Source: Streptomyces toyocaensis (GTDB taxonomy: Bacteria; Actinomycetota; Actinomycetes; Streptomycetales; Streptomycetaceae). From it: a stretch of 64,000 nt of DNA. Numbering within the stretch: the stretch's first letter is position 1; each line of letters begins with the position of its first letter. The position numbers and the translations under genes are program-made. Shown here in pieces: positions 44,699-54,240 of the stretch. The DNA lies in assembly GCF_000725125.1 (NCBI RefSeq), contig NZ_JFCB01000007.1, positions 1-64,000 on the forward strand. The letters run 5' to 3'. The notes beneath the pieces were generated by a model. It saw only the letters and a program-made list of their open reading frames with translations. It did not search any database and was not told the DNA's origin.

Positions 44699-45925
44699 AT
44701 GAGCCACGACTCCACTGCCGCGCCGGAAGCCGCGGCCCGGAAACTCTCCGGGCGCCGCCGCAAGGAGATCGTCGCGGTGCTGCTGTTCAGCGGCGGCCCC
44801 ATTTTCGAGAGTTCCATACCGCTGTCGGTGTTCGGGGTTGACCGCCAGGACGCCGGCGTGCCGCGCTACCGCCTGCTGGTGTGCGGCGGCGAGGAAGGCC
44901 CGCTGCGGACCACGGGGGGCCTTGAACTCACCGCGCCACATGGGCTGGAGGCGATATCCCGGGCGGGCACCGTCGTGGTGCCGGCCTGGCGTTCCATCAC
45001 CTCGCCGCCCCCGGAGGAGGCGCTCGACGCACTGCGCCGGGCCCATGAGGAGGGCGCCCGCATCGTCGGACTGTGCACCGGCGCCTTCGTCCTCGCGGCG
45101 GCGGGACTGCTGGACGGCCGGCCCGCGACCACGCACTGGATGTACGCGCCGACACTGGCGAAGCGCTATCCGTCGGTGCACGTCGATCCGCGGGAACTCT
45201 TCGTGGACGACGGCGACGTGCTGACCTCGGCGGGCACCGCGGCCGGGATCGACCTGTGTCTGCACATCGTGCGCACGGACCACGGCAACGAGGCGGCCGG
45301 GGCACTCGCCCGGCGCCTGGTGGTCCCGCCGCGCCGCAGCGGCGGCCAGGAGCGCTACCTCGACAGGTCTTTACCCGAGGAGATCGGCGCCGACCCGCTC
45401 GCGGAGGTCGTCGCCTGGGCGCTGGAGCACCTCCACGAACAGTTCGACGTGGAGACGCTGGCGGCACGCGCGTACATGAGCCGCCGTACGTTCGACCGCC
45501 GCTTCCGCTCGCTGACCGGCAGCGCGCCGCTGCAGTGGCTGATCACGCAGCGGGTGCTCCAGGCGCAGCGCCTGCTGGAGACGTCGGACTACTCGGTGGA
45601 CGAGGTCGCCGGCCGGTGCGGCTTCCGCTCACCGGTCGCGCTGCGCGGCCACTTCCGGCGCCAGCTCGGCTCGTCCCCGGCCGCCTACCGGGCCGCGTAC
45701 CGCGCGCGGCGCCCGCAGCCCGACCGGAACCAGGAGGGCGAGGGCACCCCGAACACCCAGGGGTCCGCCCCCTCCCACCACCAGGGCCACGCCGGGCACC
45801 CGGTGCCGCCCACGCTGCACCCGGACAGTCCGCTGCCGCACCAGTCCCGCCGTACCGCGGCGGCCGGCGCCCTGGGTCCGTCCCTGACGGCCTCGGGCGT
45901 ACCGGGCCAGCGCAGCGCACCGTGA
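44699..45925 (+). CDS. adpA: Developmental master regulator AdpA
   Basis: A 408-residue AraC/XylS regulator. Residues about 20-205 form a ThiJ/PfpI/DJ-1-like dimerisation domain (IVGLCTGAFVLAAAGLLDGR). Residues about 230-330 hold the two HTHs (LAARAYMSRRTFDRRF; VDEVAGRCGFRSPVALRGHFRR). The Gln/His/Pro-rich tail is disordered. Codon 225 (45371-45373) is TTA, in the inter-domain linker, making translation dependent on bldA tRNA. It activates morphological and secondary-metabolism genes. GAGGGGGG before the ATG. Confidence 0.96.
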   Translation: MSHDSTAAPEAAARKLSGRRRKEIVAVLLFSGGPIFESSIPLSVFGVDRQDAGVPRYRLLVCGGEEGPLRTTGGLELTAPHGLEAISRAGTVVVPAWRSITSPPPEEALDALRRAHEEGARIVGLCTGAFVLAAAGLLDGRPATTHWMYAPTLAKRYPSVHVDPRELFVDDGDVLTSAGTAAGIDLCLHIVRTDHGNEAAGALARRLVVPPRRSGGQERYLDRSLPEEIGADPLAEVVAWALEHLHEQFDVETLAARAYMSRRTFDRRFRSLTGSAPLQWLITQRVLQAQRLLETSDYSVDEVAGRCGFRSPVALRGHFRRQLGSSPAAYRAAYRARRPQPDRNQEGEGTPNTQGSAPSHHQGHAGHPVPPTLHPDSPLPHQSRRTAAAGALGPSLTASGVPGQRSAP

Positions 45926-45940
45926 CGTGACCGGACGGGC

Positions 45941-45967
45941 GGGCCGGAGGCATGACGCCTCCGGCCC
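45941..45967 (+). terminator. Hairpin terminator after adpA
   Basis: Perfect 11-bp arms GGGCCGGAGGC / GCCTCCGGCCC with loop ATGAC, 15 nt after the adpA stop. Confidence 0.8.
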
Positions 45968-46045
45968 GTCCGCACCGGCACTCCTGTGACGTTCACACCG
46001 GCACCAAGGGGACGACCACCGGGGTCCACACGGCGCACCGAGCCG

Positions 46046-46051
46046 TAAGGT
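46046..46051 (+). promoter_or_regulatory. -10-like TAAGGT of a probable leaderless orn promoter
   Basis: TAAGGT is 7 nt before the orn ATG with no Shine-Dalgarno, a textbook actinobacterial leaderless layout. Confidence 0.55.
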
Positions 46052-46058
46052 TAGACAC

Positions 46059-46661
46059 ATGAACGATCGCATGGTGTGGATCGACTGCGAGATGACCGGC
46101 CTCTCGCTGTCGGACGACGCGCTCATCGAAGTGGCCGCCCTCGTCACCGACTCCGAGCTGAACGTGCTCGGCGAGGGCGTGGACATCGTCATCCGCCCGC
46201 CGGACCGGGCCCTGGAGACGATGCCGGAGGTGGTGCGGGAGATGCACACCGCGTCCGGGCTGCTCGCCGAGCTGCCCGGCGGCACGACACTCGAGGACGC
46301 CGAGCGGCAGGTCCTCGACTACGTGAGGGAACACGTCAAGGAGCCGGGCAAGGCACCCCTGTGCGGCAACTCCGTCGGCACCGACCGCGGCTTCCTGCTG
46401 CGGGACATGCCGACCCTGGAGGACTACCTCCACTACCGCATCGTGGACGTGTCCAGCATCAAGGAGCTGGCCCGCCGCTGGTACCCGAGGGCGTACTTCA
46501 ACAGCCCCGAGAAGAACGGCAACCACCGCGCCCTCGCCGACATCCGCGAGTCCATCGCGGAACTGCGCTACTACCGCGAGGCCGTCTTCGTACCGCAGCC
46601 GGGACCCGACTCGGACACCGCGAGGAAGATCGCGGCCAAGCACGTCCTGCCCGCTCAGTAG
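46059..46661 (+). CDS. orn: Oligoribonuclease
   Basis: A 200-residue DEDDh 3'-5' exoribonuclease. WIDCEMTGL gives the first Asp/Glu, [16 protein letters not shown] the second acidic motif, and [14 protein letters not shown] the His and final Asp. It degrades 2-5 nt RNA and pGpG, linking RNA turnover to c-di-GMP. It lies just after adpA, as in other Streptomyces, where its mutant is known to be slow in growth and development. Confidence 0.95.
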   Translation: MNDRMVWIDCEMTGLSLSDDALIEVAALVTDSELNVLGEGVDIVIRPPDRALETMPEVVREMHTASGLLAELPGGTTLEDAERQVLDYVREHVKEPGKAPLCGNSVGTDRGFLLRDMPTLEDYLHYRIVDVSSIKELARRWYPRAYFNSPEKNGNHRALADIRESIAELRYYREAVFVPQPGPDSDTARKIAAKHVLPAQ

Positions 46662-46780
46662 AGGCGCCGAGGGATCCTCGGGACCCCTCGGGAAAAGCCG
46701 TGCGCGAGCACCCCTGCGGACCCTGTACACTTTTTCTCGGCCGGTCGGGGAAAGTCACTGACCTCAACCGACAAGGCCAT

Positions 46781-46854
46781 GGTGGGTGTAGCTCAGCTGG
46801 TAGAGCACCTGGTTGTGGTCCAGGATGCCGCGGGTTCGAGTCCCGTCACTCACC
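46781..46854 (+). tRNA. tRNA-His (anticodon GTG)
   Basis: A complete cloverleaf. Acceptor GTGGGTG pairs with CACTCAC (one G-U). The extra G at 46781 pairs with C at 46854 as the G-1 identity base of tRNA-His. Anticodon GTG is at 46815-46817 in loop TTGTGGT, and the T-arm is GGGTTCGAGTCCC. CCA is not encoded. A rho-independent hairpin follows at once. Confidence 0.97.
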
Positions 46855-46861
46855 CTCGTAG

Positions 46862-46899
46862 AAGAGGCCGACGACCCGTACGCGGGTCGTCGGCCTCTT
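46862..46899 (+). terminator. Rho-independent terminator after tRNA-His
   Basis: Perfect 17-bp arms AAGAGGCCGACGACCCG / CGGGTCGTCGGCCTCTT with tetraloop TACG and a following TTT. It begins 8 nt after the tRNA 3' end. Confidence 0.95.
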
Positions 46900-46975
46900 T
46901 CGTCGTCCGGGCCGCACCGGCGGCCACGGGCGGAAACGACCGGCCCGCCCGGTGGGCGGATGCCAGACTCCCTCC

Positions 46976-47788
46976 GTGCGGATGATCATCGAGGACATGG
47001 CCCACCGCCTGGCGGCGGTTCCGGGCGTGGTCGGAGTCATGCTCGGCGGCAGCCGGGCCCGCGGGGAGCACGGACCCGAATCGGACTGGGACCTCGGCGT
47101 CTACTACCGCGGCGCGCTCGATCTCGCGGCTCTGCGCGCGCTGGCCGGCCCCGGTGCGGAGGTGGCCGGTCCGGGCGGCTGGGGACCGTGGGTGAACGGC
47201 GGTGCGTGGCTGCGGGCCGACGGCGTCGCGGTGGACTGGATCCTGCGGGACCTGGACCGGGTCGAGCGGGTGTGGGCGGACTGCCGCGAGGGCCGGTACG
47301 AGGTCGGCGTGCAGGCGGGGCATCCGCTCGGGTTCTGGTCGCCGTGCTACGCGGGCGAGGTGGCGCTCGGTCAGGTGCTGGCCGACCCGTCCGGCGAGCT
47401 GACGGACCTCCGGTGCCGGACGGCGGTCTACCCCGAGCCGCTGCGTGAGGCGCTCACCGCGGCGGCCTGGGAGGCGGAGTTCCTGGCGGGCGCGGCGGCC
47501 AAGGGCGCGGCGCGGGCGGACACCCTCCACGTCGCGCTGTGTCTGTCCCGGGCCGTCGGGGTGCTGGTGCAGGCGCTGTTCGCCGACGACCGGCGCTGGT
47601 GCCTCAACGAGAAGGGCGCGCTGGCCGTCGCCGAGACACTGCCGGCCGCGCCGGCCGGCTTCGGCCCGCGGGTGCGCGGCGTGCTGGGGGCACCCGGCGG
47701 GACCGCGGAGTCGCTGACGGCGACGGTGGCCGGGGCGCGGGCGCTGGTCGGGGAGACCCTCGCCGCGCTGCGGAGCCGCGCCGGGTGA
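46976..47788 (+). CDS. Nucleotidyltransferase-domain protein
   Basis: A 270-residue protein whose N-terminus carries the polymerase-beta-like signature VMLGGSRARGEHGPESDWDL, with the GSxAR loop and the SDxDL acidic pair that bind Mg-NTP. The remainder (about residues 100-270) is helical and resembles the C-terminal part of kanamycin-type nucleotidyltransferases. It may nucleotidylate a small molecule or tRNA-like target; no partner antitoxin is adjacent. GTG start two codons before an ATG; CAGACT 6 nt upstream may be a leaderless -10. Confidence 0.8.
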   Translation: MRMIIEDMAHRLAAVPGVVGVMLGGSRARGEHGPESDWDLGVYYRGALDLAALRALAGPGAEVAGPGGWGPWVNGGAWLRADGVAVDWILRDLDRVERVWADCREGRYEVGVQAGHPLGFWSPCYAGEVALGQVLADPSGELTDLRCRTAVYPEPLREALTAAAWEAEFLAGAAAKGAARADTLHVALCLSRAVGVLVQALFADDRRWCLNEKGALAVAETLPAAPAGFGPRVRGVLGAPGGTAESLTATVAGARALVGETLAALRSRAG

Positions 47789-47865
47789 CGGCACGTCCCC
47801 GGGCACCGGGCTCGCGCGCGCCGCGGCGGTGACCCGGGGCACGCCGGCGCGCCGACGCCCGGGGC

Positions 47866-48921
47866 TCAGGAGGAGGCGCGGCCGACCAGTTCCGTGGCCA
47901 GCACCATCTGGCGGCGTTCCAGGCCCCGCGAGGCGGGCGGGCGGCGGTCGGCGACCTCGGCGAGGAGGAGGTCGATCATCGCGCGGCCCATCTCCTGGAT
48001 CGGCTGGCGCACGCTGGTCAGCGGCGGGTCCATGTGGCGGGCGATCGCGGAGTCGTCGTAGCCGACCAGCGCCACGTCGTCGGGGATGCGTCGGCCCGCC
48101 TCGCGCAGGGCCTGGCGGGCACCGGCCGCGGTGACGTCGGAGGCGGCGAAGACGGCGTCCAGGTCGGGACGGCGCTCCAGCAGGGCCGCCATCGCGCGCC
48201 GGCCCCCCTCCTCGGAGAAGTCGCCGGACTCGATCAGCAGGTCGTCCACCGCGTGTCCCGCGTCGCGCAGGGCGTCGCGGTAGCCGTCGACACGCCGCTG
48301 GGCGCCGTACACGTCGAGGCGGCCGGTGATGTGGGCGATGGTCCGCCGACCCCGCCCGATCAGGTGCTCGACGGCCTGCCGGGCGCCGCCGTAGTTGTCG
48401 GAGTCGACCGAGGTGAGCGTCTCCGCGGCCGAGCGGGGGCCGCTGATCACCGCGGGGATCTCCAGCTGGGACAGCATGTCCGGCAGCGGGTCGTCGGCGT
48501 GCACCGAGACCAGCAGGACGCCGTCCACCCGGTGGGCGGCCAGGTACTGGGCGAGCCGCTGCCGCTCCCGGTCGCTGCCCGCGAAGATCAGCAGGAGCTG
48601 CATCTCGGTGTCGGACAGCGCCGCGCCGACGCCCCGGAGGATGTCGGAGAAGTACGGCTCGGCGAAGAACCGGGTCTCCGGCTCGGGCACGACCAGGGCG
48701 ATGGCGTCCGTGCGGTTGGCGGCCAGGGCGCGGGCGGCCGTGTTCGGAACGTAACCGAGCTCCGCGACCGCCGCCTCCACGGCGGCGCGTGTGGCATCGC
48801 TCACCCGGGGCGAGCCGTTGATCACCCGGGAGACCGTGCCGCGGCCGACGCCGGCGCGCGCGGCCACCTCTTCGAGGGTGGGCCGGCCGCCGCTCCGGCC
48901 CCGCGCTCCGTGGCTTGCCAT
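47866..48921 (-). CDS. cebR: LacI-family cellobiose repressor
   Basis: A 351-residue LacI regulator. The N-terminal HTH is PTLEEVAARAGVGRGTVSRV plus the hinge helix region NTAARALAANR. The effector domain is periplasmic-binding-like. Divergent from cebE, with the known CebR palindrome in the gap and again at bglC. It represses cellulose/cellobiose use until cello-oligosaccharide binds. Confidence 0.94.
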   Translation of the reverse strand: MASHGARGRSGGRPTLEEVAARAGVGRGTVSRVINGSPRVSDATRAAVEAAVAELGYVPNTAARALAANRTDAIALVVPEPETRFFAEPYFSDILRGVGAALSDTEMQLLLIFAGSDRERQRLAQYLAAHRVDGVLLVSVHADDPLPDMLSQLEIPAVISGPRSAAETLTSVDSDNYGGARQAVEHLIGRGRRTIAHITGRLDVYGAQRRVDGYRDALRDAGHAVDDLLIESGDFSEEGGRRAMAALLERRPDLDAVFAASDVTAAGARQALREAGRRIPDDVALVGYDDSAIARHMDPPLTSVRQPIQEMGRAMIDLLLAEVADRRPPASRGLERRQMVLATELVGRASS

Positions 48922-49263
48922 CGGCTCCGCCTTCCTTCGTATGTCACGCTGGCCTGGAATGTAACAGCCCCTGGGGCGGCGTCGGCCACCGCCGGGAGGA
49001 CAGCGTGCGGACTCCGGGATTCCGAAGGCGGGTCCCCCGGCGTCAAGTTAACGGGCAGATAACTGAACGCACTTTGCCGCGTCTGCTCCCTTGACACCCC
49101 CGCCCGGACCCGCGACTCTTCAACACATCACTTGTGGGAGCGCTCCCACGGTACCTGACACATACACAACCCGCACGTTCCCCACCCGAGCCGCAACGCA
49201 CGATACGGGTCCGACAGAGCCGTCGGCCGGGGGGTCGGTACGTCAGGGCAACAGGAGGACGCA
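48922..49263. promoter_or_regulatory. cebR-cebE divergent control region
   Basis: 342 bp with no gene. TTGACA (49091-49096) and GACTCT (49114-49119), 17 bp apart, form a cebE promoter candidate, and the CebR operator begins 15 bp beyond. An imperfect repeat AGTTA-N9-TAACT (49046-49064) is AT-rich and may serve cebR. AACAGGAGG precedes the cebE ATG. Confidence 0.65.
49135..49148. promoter_or_regulatory. CebR operator at cebE
   Basis: TGGGAGCGCTCCCA, a perfect 14-bp palindrome and the established CebR consensus. It lies just downstream of the predicted cebE transcription start, so bound CebR would act as a roadblock. Confidence 0.96.
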
Positions 49264-50622
49264 ATGCGAGCACGTACCCTCCCCCTCTCCCGGCAGCGGT
49301 CGGGCGGGGGGAAGCCCATCGCCCGCAAGGCGCTGGCCATCGCCGCCGTGGTGTCGCTGGGCACCGGGCTGCTGGCCGGCTGTGCCGACGACGGCGGAGA
49401 CGACTCCGACTCCTCGTCCGGCGGTGGCGAGGGCAAGACGACGATCACCCTGGGTCTCTTCGGCACCATGGGCTTCAAGGAAGCCGGACTCTACGACGAG
49501 TACGAGAAGCTCAACCCCGACATCAACATCGAAGAGAACGTCGTCGAGCGGAACGAGAACTACTACCCGGCGCTCCTCAACCACCTGACCACCAACAGCG
49601 GCCTGCAGGACGTCCAGGCCGTCGAAGTGGGCAACATCGCCGAGATCGTGAGCACCCAGGCGGCCAAGCTCGAGGACCTCTCCAAGGCCCCGGGGGTGAA
49701 GAAGGAGAACTGGCTGGACTGGAAGTGGGAGCAGGCCACCACCAAGGACGGCCAGACCGTCGGTCTGGGCACCGACGTCGGCCCGATGGCGATCTGTTAC
49801 CGCAAGGACCTGTTCGAGAAGGCCGGGCTGCCCAGCGACCGCGAAGAGGTCGCGAAGCTGTGGGCCGGCGACTGGAAGAACTTCGTCCAGGTCGGCGAGG
49901 ACTACAAGAAGAAGGGCCCCAAGGGCACCACCTTCCTGGACTCCCCCGGCGGTCTGATCAACGCGATCCTCAGCAGTGAGGAGAAGAAGTTCTACGACGC
50001 CTCCGGCGAGGTCGTCTACAAGTCCAACCCGGCCGTCAAGAACGCCTTCGACCTGACCGCCGAGGCCGCCGAGAAGGGCCTGGTCGGCGCCCAGACGCAG
50101 TTCCAGCCGGCCTGGGACCAGACGATCGCCAACAACAAGTTCGCCGCGATGGCCTGCCCGCCGTGGATGCTCGGCTACATCAAGGGCAAGTCGCAGCCCG
50201 ACGCGGCCGGCAAGTGGGACGTGGCCGTGCCCCCGAAGTCCGGCAACTGGGGTGGCTCCTTCCTGAGCGTGCCGAAGAACGGCAAGAACGTCGAAGAGGC
50301 CAAGAAGCTGGTGGCCTGGCTGACCGCGCCCGAGCAGCAGGCGAAGCTGTTCAAGGTGCAGGGCAGCTTCCCGAGCGCCCAGGCCGCGTTCGACAGCCCG
50401 GAGGTGACCGGCGCGAAGAACGACATGACCGGTGACGCCCCCATCGGCACGATCTTCTCCGAGGCCGCCAAGCAGATCCCGGTCCAGGTCATCGGCCCGA
50501 AGGACCAGATCATCCAGCAGGGTCTGACGGACAACGGCGTGATCCTGGTGACGAAGGGCAAGTCCGCCGCGGAAGCCTGGGAGACGGCCACCAAGACCAT
50601 CGACAACAACCTGGACAAGTGA
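49264..50622 (+). CDS. cebE: Cellobiose/cellotriose-binding lipoprotein
   Basis: A 452-residue ABC solute-binding protein. Signal peptide with lipobox LLAGC (Cys near residue 40), a Gly/Ser/Asp linker, then a two-lobe sugar-binding domain of family 1. It captures cello-oligosaccharides for CebFG; the ATPase (MsiK in Streptomyces) is not in this window. First gene of cebEFG. Confidence 0.94.
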   Translation: MRARTLPLSRQRSGGGKPIARKALAIAAVVSLGTGLLAGCADDGGDDSDSSSGGGEGKTTITLGLFGTMGFKEAGLYDEYEKLNPDINIEENVVERNENYYPALLNHLTTNSGLQDVQAVEVGNIAEIVSTQAAKLEDLSKAPGVKKENWLDWKWEQATTKDGQTVGLGTDVGPMAICYRKDLFEKAGLPSDREEVAKLWAGDWKNFVQVGEDYKKKGPKGTTFLDSPGGLINAILSSEEKKFYDASGEVVYKSNPAVKNAFDLTAEAAEKGLVGAQTQFQPAWDQTIANNKFAAMACPPWMLGYIKGKSQPDAAGKWDVAVPPKSGNWGGSFLSVPKNGKNVEEAKKLVAWLTAPEQQAKLFKVQGSFPSAQAAFDSPEVTGAKNDMTGDAPIGTIFSEAAKQIPVQVIGPKDQIIQQGLTDNGVILVTKGKSAAEAWETATKTIDNNLDK

Positions 50623-51638
50623 CCCGCATGGCCACCCGTTCCGACACCGCCGCGTCTCCCGTCAAGGGGGGCGCGGCCCCGGGCCGTGCGCCCGGCGGCC
50701 TCTCCATGGACAAGGAAGACCGGCGCCGGACCAAGCTGTCCCGCCGCTGGCAGCGCGACGCGCGATGGAGCCCGTACGCGTTCGTCTCGCCGTTCTTCCT
50801 GCTGTTCGCGGCCTTCGGGCTGTTCCCGCTGATCTACACCGGCTGGGCCTCGCTGCACCAGGTCGAGCTGACCGCGCCGACCGACATGAACTGGGTCGGA
50901 CTGAAGAACTACACCCGGATCTTCGACGACGACTTCTTCTGGAACGCGGCGCGGAACACCCTGACCATCGGCATCATCTCGACCGTCCCGCAGCTGATGA
51001 TCGCCATGGGCATCGCCCACATCCTCAACTACAAGCTCCGCGCCTCGACCTTCTGGCGGGTCGCGATGCTCGCGCCGTACGCCACCTCGATCGCCGCCGC
51101 CACCCTGGTGTTCGTCCTGCTCTTCGGACGGGACTACGGCATGATCAACTGGGCGCTGGGCGCGGTCGGGATCGACCCGATCGCCTGGCAGGACGACAAG
51201 TGGCCCGGTCAGATAGCCGTGTCGACCATCATCATCTGGCGATGGACCGGCTACAACGCGCTGATCTACCTGGCCGCGATGCAGGCGATCCCGCAGGACC
51301 TGTACGAGTCGGCGGCGCTGGACGGCGCCAGCCGCTGGAAACAGTTCCTCCATGTGACGCTGCCCTCGCTGCGCCCGACGATCCTGTTCACCGTGGTCGT
51401 CTCGACGATCGGCGCCAGCCAGGTCTTCGGCGAACCGCTGCTGTTCGACCCCAACAAGGGCGCCTCGGGCGGCGCGGAGCACCAGTTCCAGACGCTCGGC
51501 CTGTACCTGTACGAGCAGGGCTGGGTCAACCAGCACCTGGGCCGTGCCTCGGCGATCGCCTGGACGATGTTCGCGATCCTGATCGTCATCGGCATCATCA
51601 ACCAGCTCATCTCGCGCCGGCTGCGCGCCAGCAGTTAA
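50619..51638 (+). CDS. cebF: Cello-oligosaccharide ABC permease
   Basis: A 339-residue MalF-type permease with six membrane helices after a cytoplasmic N-terminus of about 50 residues. The EAA loop that contacts the ATPase is visible as [20 protein letters not shown]. The GTG start overlaps the cebE stop (GTGA); an ATG three codons later is the alternative. Confidence 0.93.
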   Translation: MTRMATRSDTAASPVKGGAAPGRAPGGLSMDKEDRRRTKLSRRWQRDARWSPYAFVSPFFLLFAAFGLFPLIYTGWASLHQVELTAPTDMNWVGLKNYTRIFDDDFFWNAARNTLTIGIISTVPQLMIAMGIAHILNYKLRASTFWRVAMLAPYATSIAAATLVFVLLFGRDYGMINWALGAVGIDPIAWQDDKWPGQIAVSTIIIWRWTGYNALIYLAAMQAIPQDLYESAALDGASRWKQFLHVTLPSLRPTILFTVVVSTIGASQVFGEPLLFDPNKGASGGAEHQFQTLGLYLYEQGWVNQHLGRASAIAWTMFAILIVIGIINQLISRRLRASS

Positions 51639-51649
51639 GGAGTGTGGCC

Positions 51650-52555
51650 GTGACGACGACTGTGACGCCCCCCGAGACCTCACCCGCCAAGCAGCACAAG
51701 CGCTCGCGTCTGCCCAAGTCCGCGCGGGCGGGCGGCACGCTGCACGGCGGTCCGATCGCGTACGTGATCCTGATCGTGTTCACGCTCGTGTCGCTGTTCC
51801 CGCTGGTGTGGACCGCGATCGCCGCCTCCCGGGACAACCAGCGCCTGGCGCAGACCCCGCCGCCGCTCTGGTTCGGCTCGAACCTGTTCAAGAACCTGGA
51901 GATCGCCTGGAAGGACGCCAATCTCGGCGAGGCGTTCCTCAACACCACGATCGTGGCGGGTATCTCCGCGGTGACCATCGTCGTGCTGTCGACGGTCGCC
52001 GGGTTCGCCTTCGCCAAGCTGCGCTTCAAGGGCCGCAACACGCTGATGCTGCTGGTCATCGGCACGATGATGGTTCCGCCGCAGCTCAGCATCATCCCGC
52101 TGTACATGATGGTGGCCAAGCTCGACTGGACCGACCAGCTGCAGGCGGTCATCTTCCCGTCGCTGGTGAGCGCGTTCGGTGTGTTCTTCATGCGGCAGTA
52201 CCTGCTGCAGGCGCTGCCCGACGAGGTCATCGAGGCCGCCCGGGTCGACGGCGCGAGCAGCTGGCGTGTGGTGTGGCACGTGGTGTTCCCGGCCGCGCGG
52301 CCGGCGATGGCCGTGCTCGGCATGCTGATGTTCGTGCAGGCGTGGAACGACTTCCTGTGGCCGTTCCTGGTGCTGACCCAGACCGGCAACCCGACCGTGC
52401 AGGTGGCGGTCGCGGGCCTCGGCCGCGGATACACCCCCGACCAGTCCTTGATCATGGCGGGTGCGCTGCTGGGTACGGTGCCCCTGCTGCTGGTCTTCGC
52501 CGTCTTCGGCAAGCAGATCGTGGGCGGCATCATGCAGGGCGCCGTCAAGGGCTGA
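51650..52555 (+). CDS. cebG: Cello-oligosaccharide ABC permease
   Basis: A 301-residue MalG-type permease with six helices and the EAA loop [23 protein letters not shown] was chosen because AAGGAG is 7 nt upstream; another in-frame GTG two codons earlier is too close to the ribosome site. It ends 104 bp before bglC with no clear terminator between. Confidence 0.93.
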   Translation: MTTTVTPPETSPAKQHKRSRLPKSARAGGTLHGGPIAYVILIVFTLVSLFPLVWTAIAASRDNQRLAQTPPPLWFGSNLFKNLEIAWKDANLGEAFLNTTIVAGISAVTIVVLSTVAGFAFAKLRFKGRNTLMLLVIGTMMVPPQLSIIPLYMMVAKLDWTDQLQAVIFPSLVSAFGVFFMRQYLLQALPDEVIEAARVDGASSWRVVWHVVFPAARPAMAVLGMLMFVQAWNDFLWPFLVLTQTGNPTVQVAVAGLGRGYTPDQSLIMAGALLGTVPLLLVFAVFGKQIVGGIMQGAVKG

Positions 52556-52646
52556 CACACCTCGCCTCCGTATCCCTGGGGGCCGGGTCACCGCCGCCTC
52601 GGCCCCTCCCCCCTTTCCGTACTCGTCGGTCTTCCACGACCTCCTA

Positions 52647-52660
52647 TGGGAGCGCTTCCA
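52647..52660. promoter_or_regulatory. CebR operator overlapping the bglC start codon
   Basis: TGGGAGCGCTTCCA, one base from the perfect CebR palindrome. Its last base is the A of the bglC ATG, and its GGGAG half also supplies the only purine-rich stretch before the start. Repression would block elongation or initiation at the very start of bglC. Confidence 0.93.
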
Positions 52661-54099
52661 TGTCTGACTCCGCAACGCCGGCGACCCCGGCGACCTTTCC
52701 TGCCGCCTTCCTCTGGGGCGCCGCGACCTCCGCGTACCAGATCGAGGGGGCGGTGCGGGAGGACGGGCGTACCCCTTCCATCTGGGACACCTTCAGCCAC
52801 ACGCCGGGCAAGACCGCCGGCGGCGAGACCGGTGACATCGCTGTCGACCACTACCACCGCTACCGCGACGACGTGGCGCTGATGGCGGACCTGGGGCTGA
52901 GCGCCTACCGCTTCTCCGTCTCCTGGTCACGGGTGCAGCCCACCGGCCGCGGCCCGGCCGTGCAGCGCGGCCTGGACTTCTACCGCCGGCTGGTCGACGA
53001 GCTGCTGGCGAAGGGCATCAAGCCGGCCGTCACCCTCTACCACTGGGACCTGCCGCAGGAGCTGGAGGACGCGGGCGGCTGGCCCGAGCGGGAGACCGCC
53101 TACCGCTTCGCGGAGTACGCGCAGCTCGTCGGCGAGGCGCTCGGCGACCGCGTGGAGCAGTGGATCACGCTCAACGAGCCGTGGTGCAGCGCCTTCCTGG
53201 GCTACGCGTCCGGCGTGCACGCGCCCGGCCGCACCGACCCGGCGGCCGCGCTGCGGGCGGCCCACCACCTGAACCTGGCGCACGGCCTGGGCACCAAGGC
53301 GCTGCGTTCGGTGATGCCGGCCCGCAACCAGGTCGCGCTCAGCCTCAACTCCTCGGTCGTGCGCCCGCTCTCGCCCGGCGACCCGGCGGACCGGGCGGCG
53401 GCCCGCAAGATCGACGACCTGTCCAGCGGCATCTTCCACGGCCCGATCCTGCACGGCGCCTATCCGGAGACGCTGCTGGAGGCGACCTCGTCGCTCACCG
53501 ACTGGTCGTGCATCGAGGACGGCGACCTGGACCTGATCCACCAGCCGCTGGACGCCCTCGGCCTCAACTACTACACCCCGACCCTGGTGTCGGCGGCCGA
53601 CCCGGACGCCAAGGGCCCGCGGGCCGACGGGCACGGGGCCAGCGCGCACTCGCCGTGGCCCGCCGCGGACGACGTCGCCTTCCACCAGTCGCCGGGCGAC
53701 CTGACCGAGATGGGCTGGTCCGTCGACCCGACCGGCCTGCACGAGCTGATCATGCGCTACACCCGTGAGGCGCCCGGGCTGCCGCTCTACATCACCGAGA
53801 ACGGCGCCGCCTACGACGACAAGCCGGACGCCGACGGCAAGGTGCACGACCCGGAGCGCGTCGCCTACCTGCACGGCCACCTCTCGGCGGTGCGCCGGGC
53901 CATCACCGACGGCGCGGACGTGCGCGGCTACTTCCTGTGGTCGCTGCTGGACAACTTCGAGTGGGCGTACGGCTACGACAAGCGCTTCGGCGCGGTGTAC
54001 GTCGACTACGTCACCCAGCAGCGCACCCCGAAGTCCAGCGCCCTGTGGTACGCGCGCGCGGCCAAGTCGGGAGTGCTCCCGGAGCCCGAGGGCATCTGA
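52660..54099 (+). CDS. bglC: Intracellular beta-glucosidase, GH1
   Basis: A 479-residue GH1 enzyme without a signal peptide. The acid/base is E173 in TLNEPW; the nucleophile is E380 in [21 protein letters not shown] near the N-terminus is the second GH1 signature. It hydrolyses imported cellobiose and cellotriose to glucose. Last gene of the ceb locus, followed by a large hairpin. Confidence 0.95.
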   Translation: MSDSATPATPATFPAAFLWGAATSAYQIEGAVREDGRTPSIWDTFSHTPGKTAGGETGDIAVDHYHRYRDDVALMADLGLSAYRFSVSWSRVQPTGRGPAVQRGLDFYRRLVDELLAKGIKPAVTLYHWDLPQELEDAGGWPERETAYRFAEYAQLVGEALGDRVEQWITLNEPWCSAFLGYASGVHAPGRTDPAAALRAAHHLNLAHGLGTKALRSVMPARNQVALSLNSSVVRPLSPGDPADRAAARKIDDLSSGIFHGPILHGAYPETLLEATSSLTDWSCIEDGDLDLIHQPLDALGLNYYTPTLVSAADPDAKGPRADGHGASAHSPWPAADDVAFHQSPGDLTEMGWSVDPTGLHELIMRYTREAPGLPLYITENGAAYDDKPDADGKVHDPERVAYLHGHLSAVRRAITDGADVRGYFLWSLLDNFEWAYGYDKRFGAVYVDYVTQQRTPKSSALWYARAAKSGVLPEPEGI

Positions 54100-54144
54100 C
54101 CTGCTCGAAGGCCCCGGGGAACGGGGGACGCGGGGTACGGGGGG

Positions 54145-54179
54145 CGGGGCGCGGCGCCCTGAGGGAGCGCCGCGCCCCG
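54145..54179 (+). terminator. Hairpin terminator after bglC
   Basis: Perfect 13-bp arms CGGGGCGCGGCGC / GCGCCGCGCCCCG with a 9-nt loop, 45 nt after the bglC stop, between convergent bglC and the histidine kinase gene. Confidence 0.85.
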
Positions 54180-54240
54180 TTCGTGTGCCGGAAGGCCGAG
54201 GGGAAGCGGGCCGCTGGTGGCGGAGGCCTTCGGCGTGCGC

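Noticed and set aside
46781..46854. The tRNA-His as attachment site for the element at the right end
   Set aside because: It is 13 kb from the element edge with conserved host genes between, and its 3' end shows no repeated segment near 60 kb.
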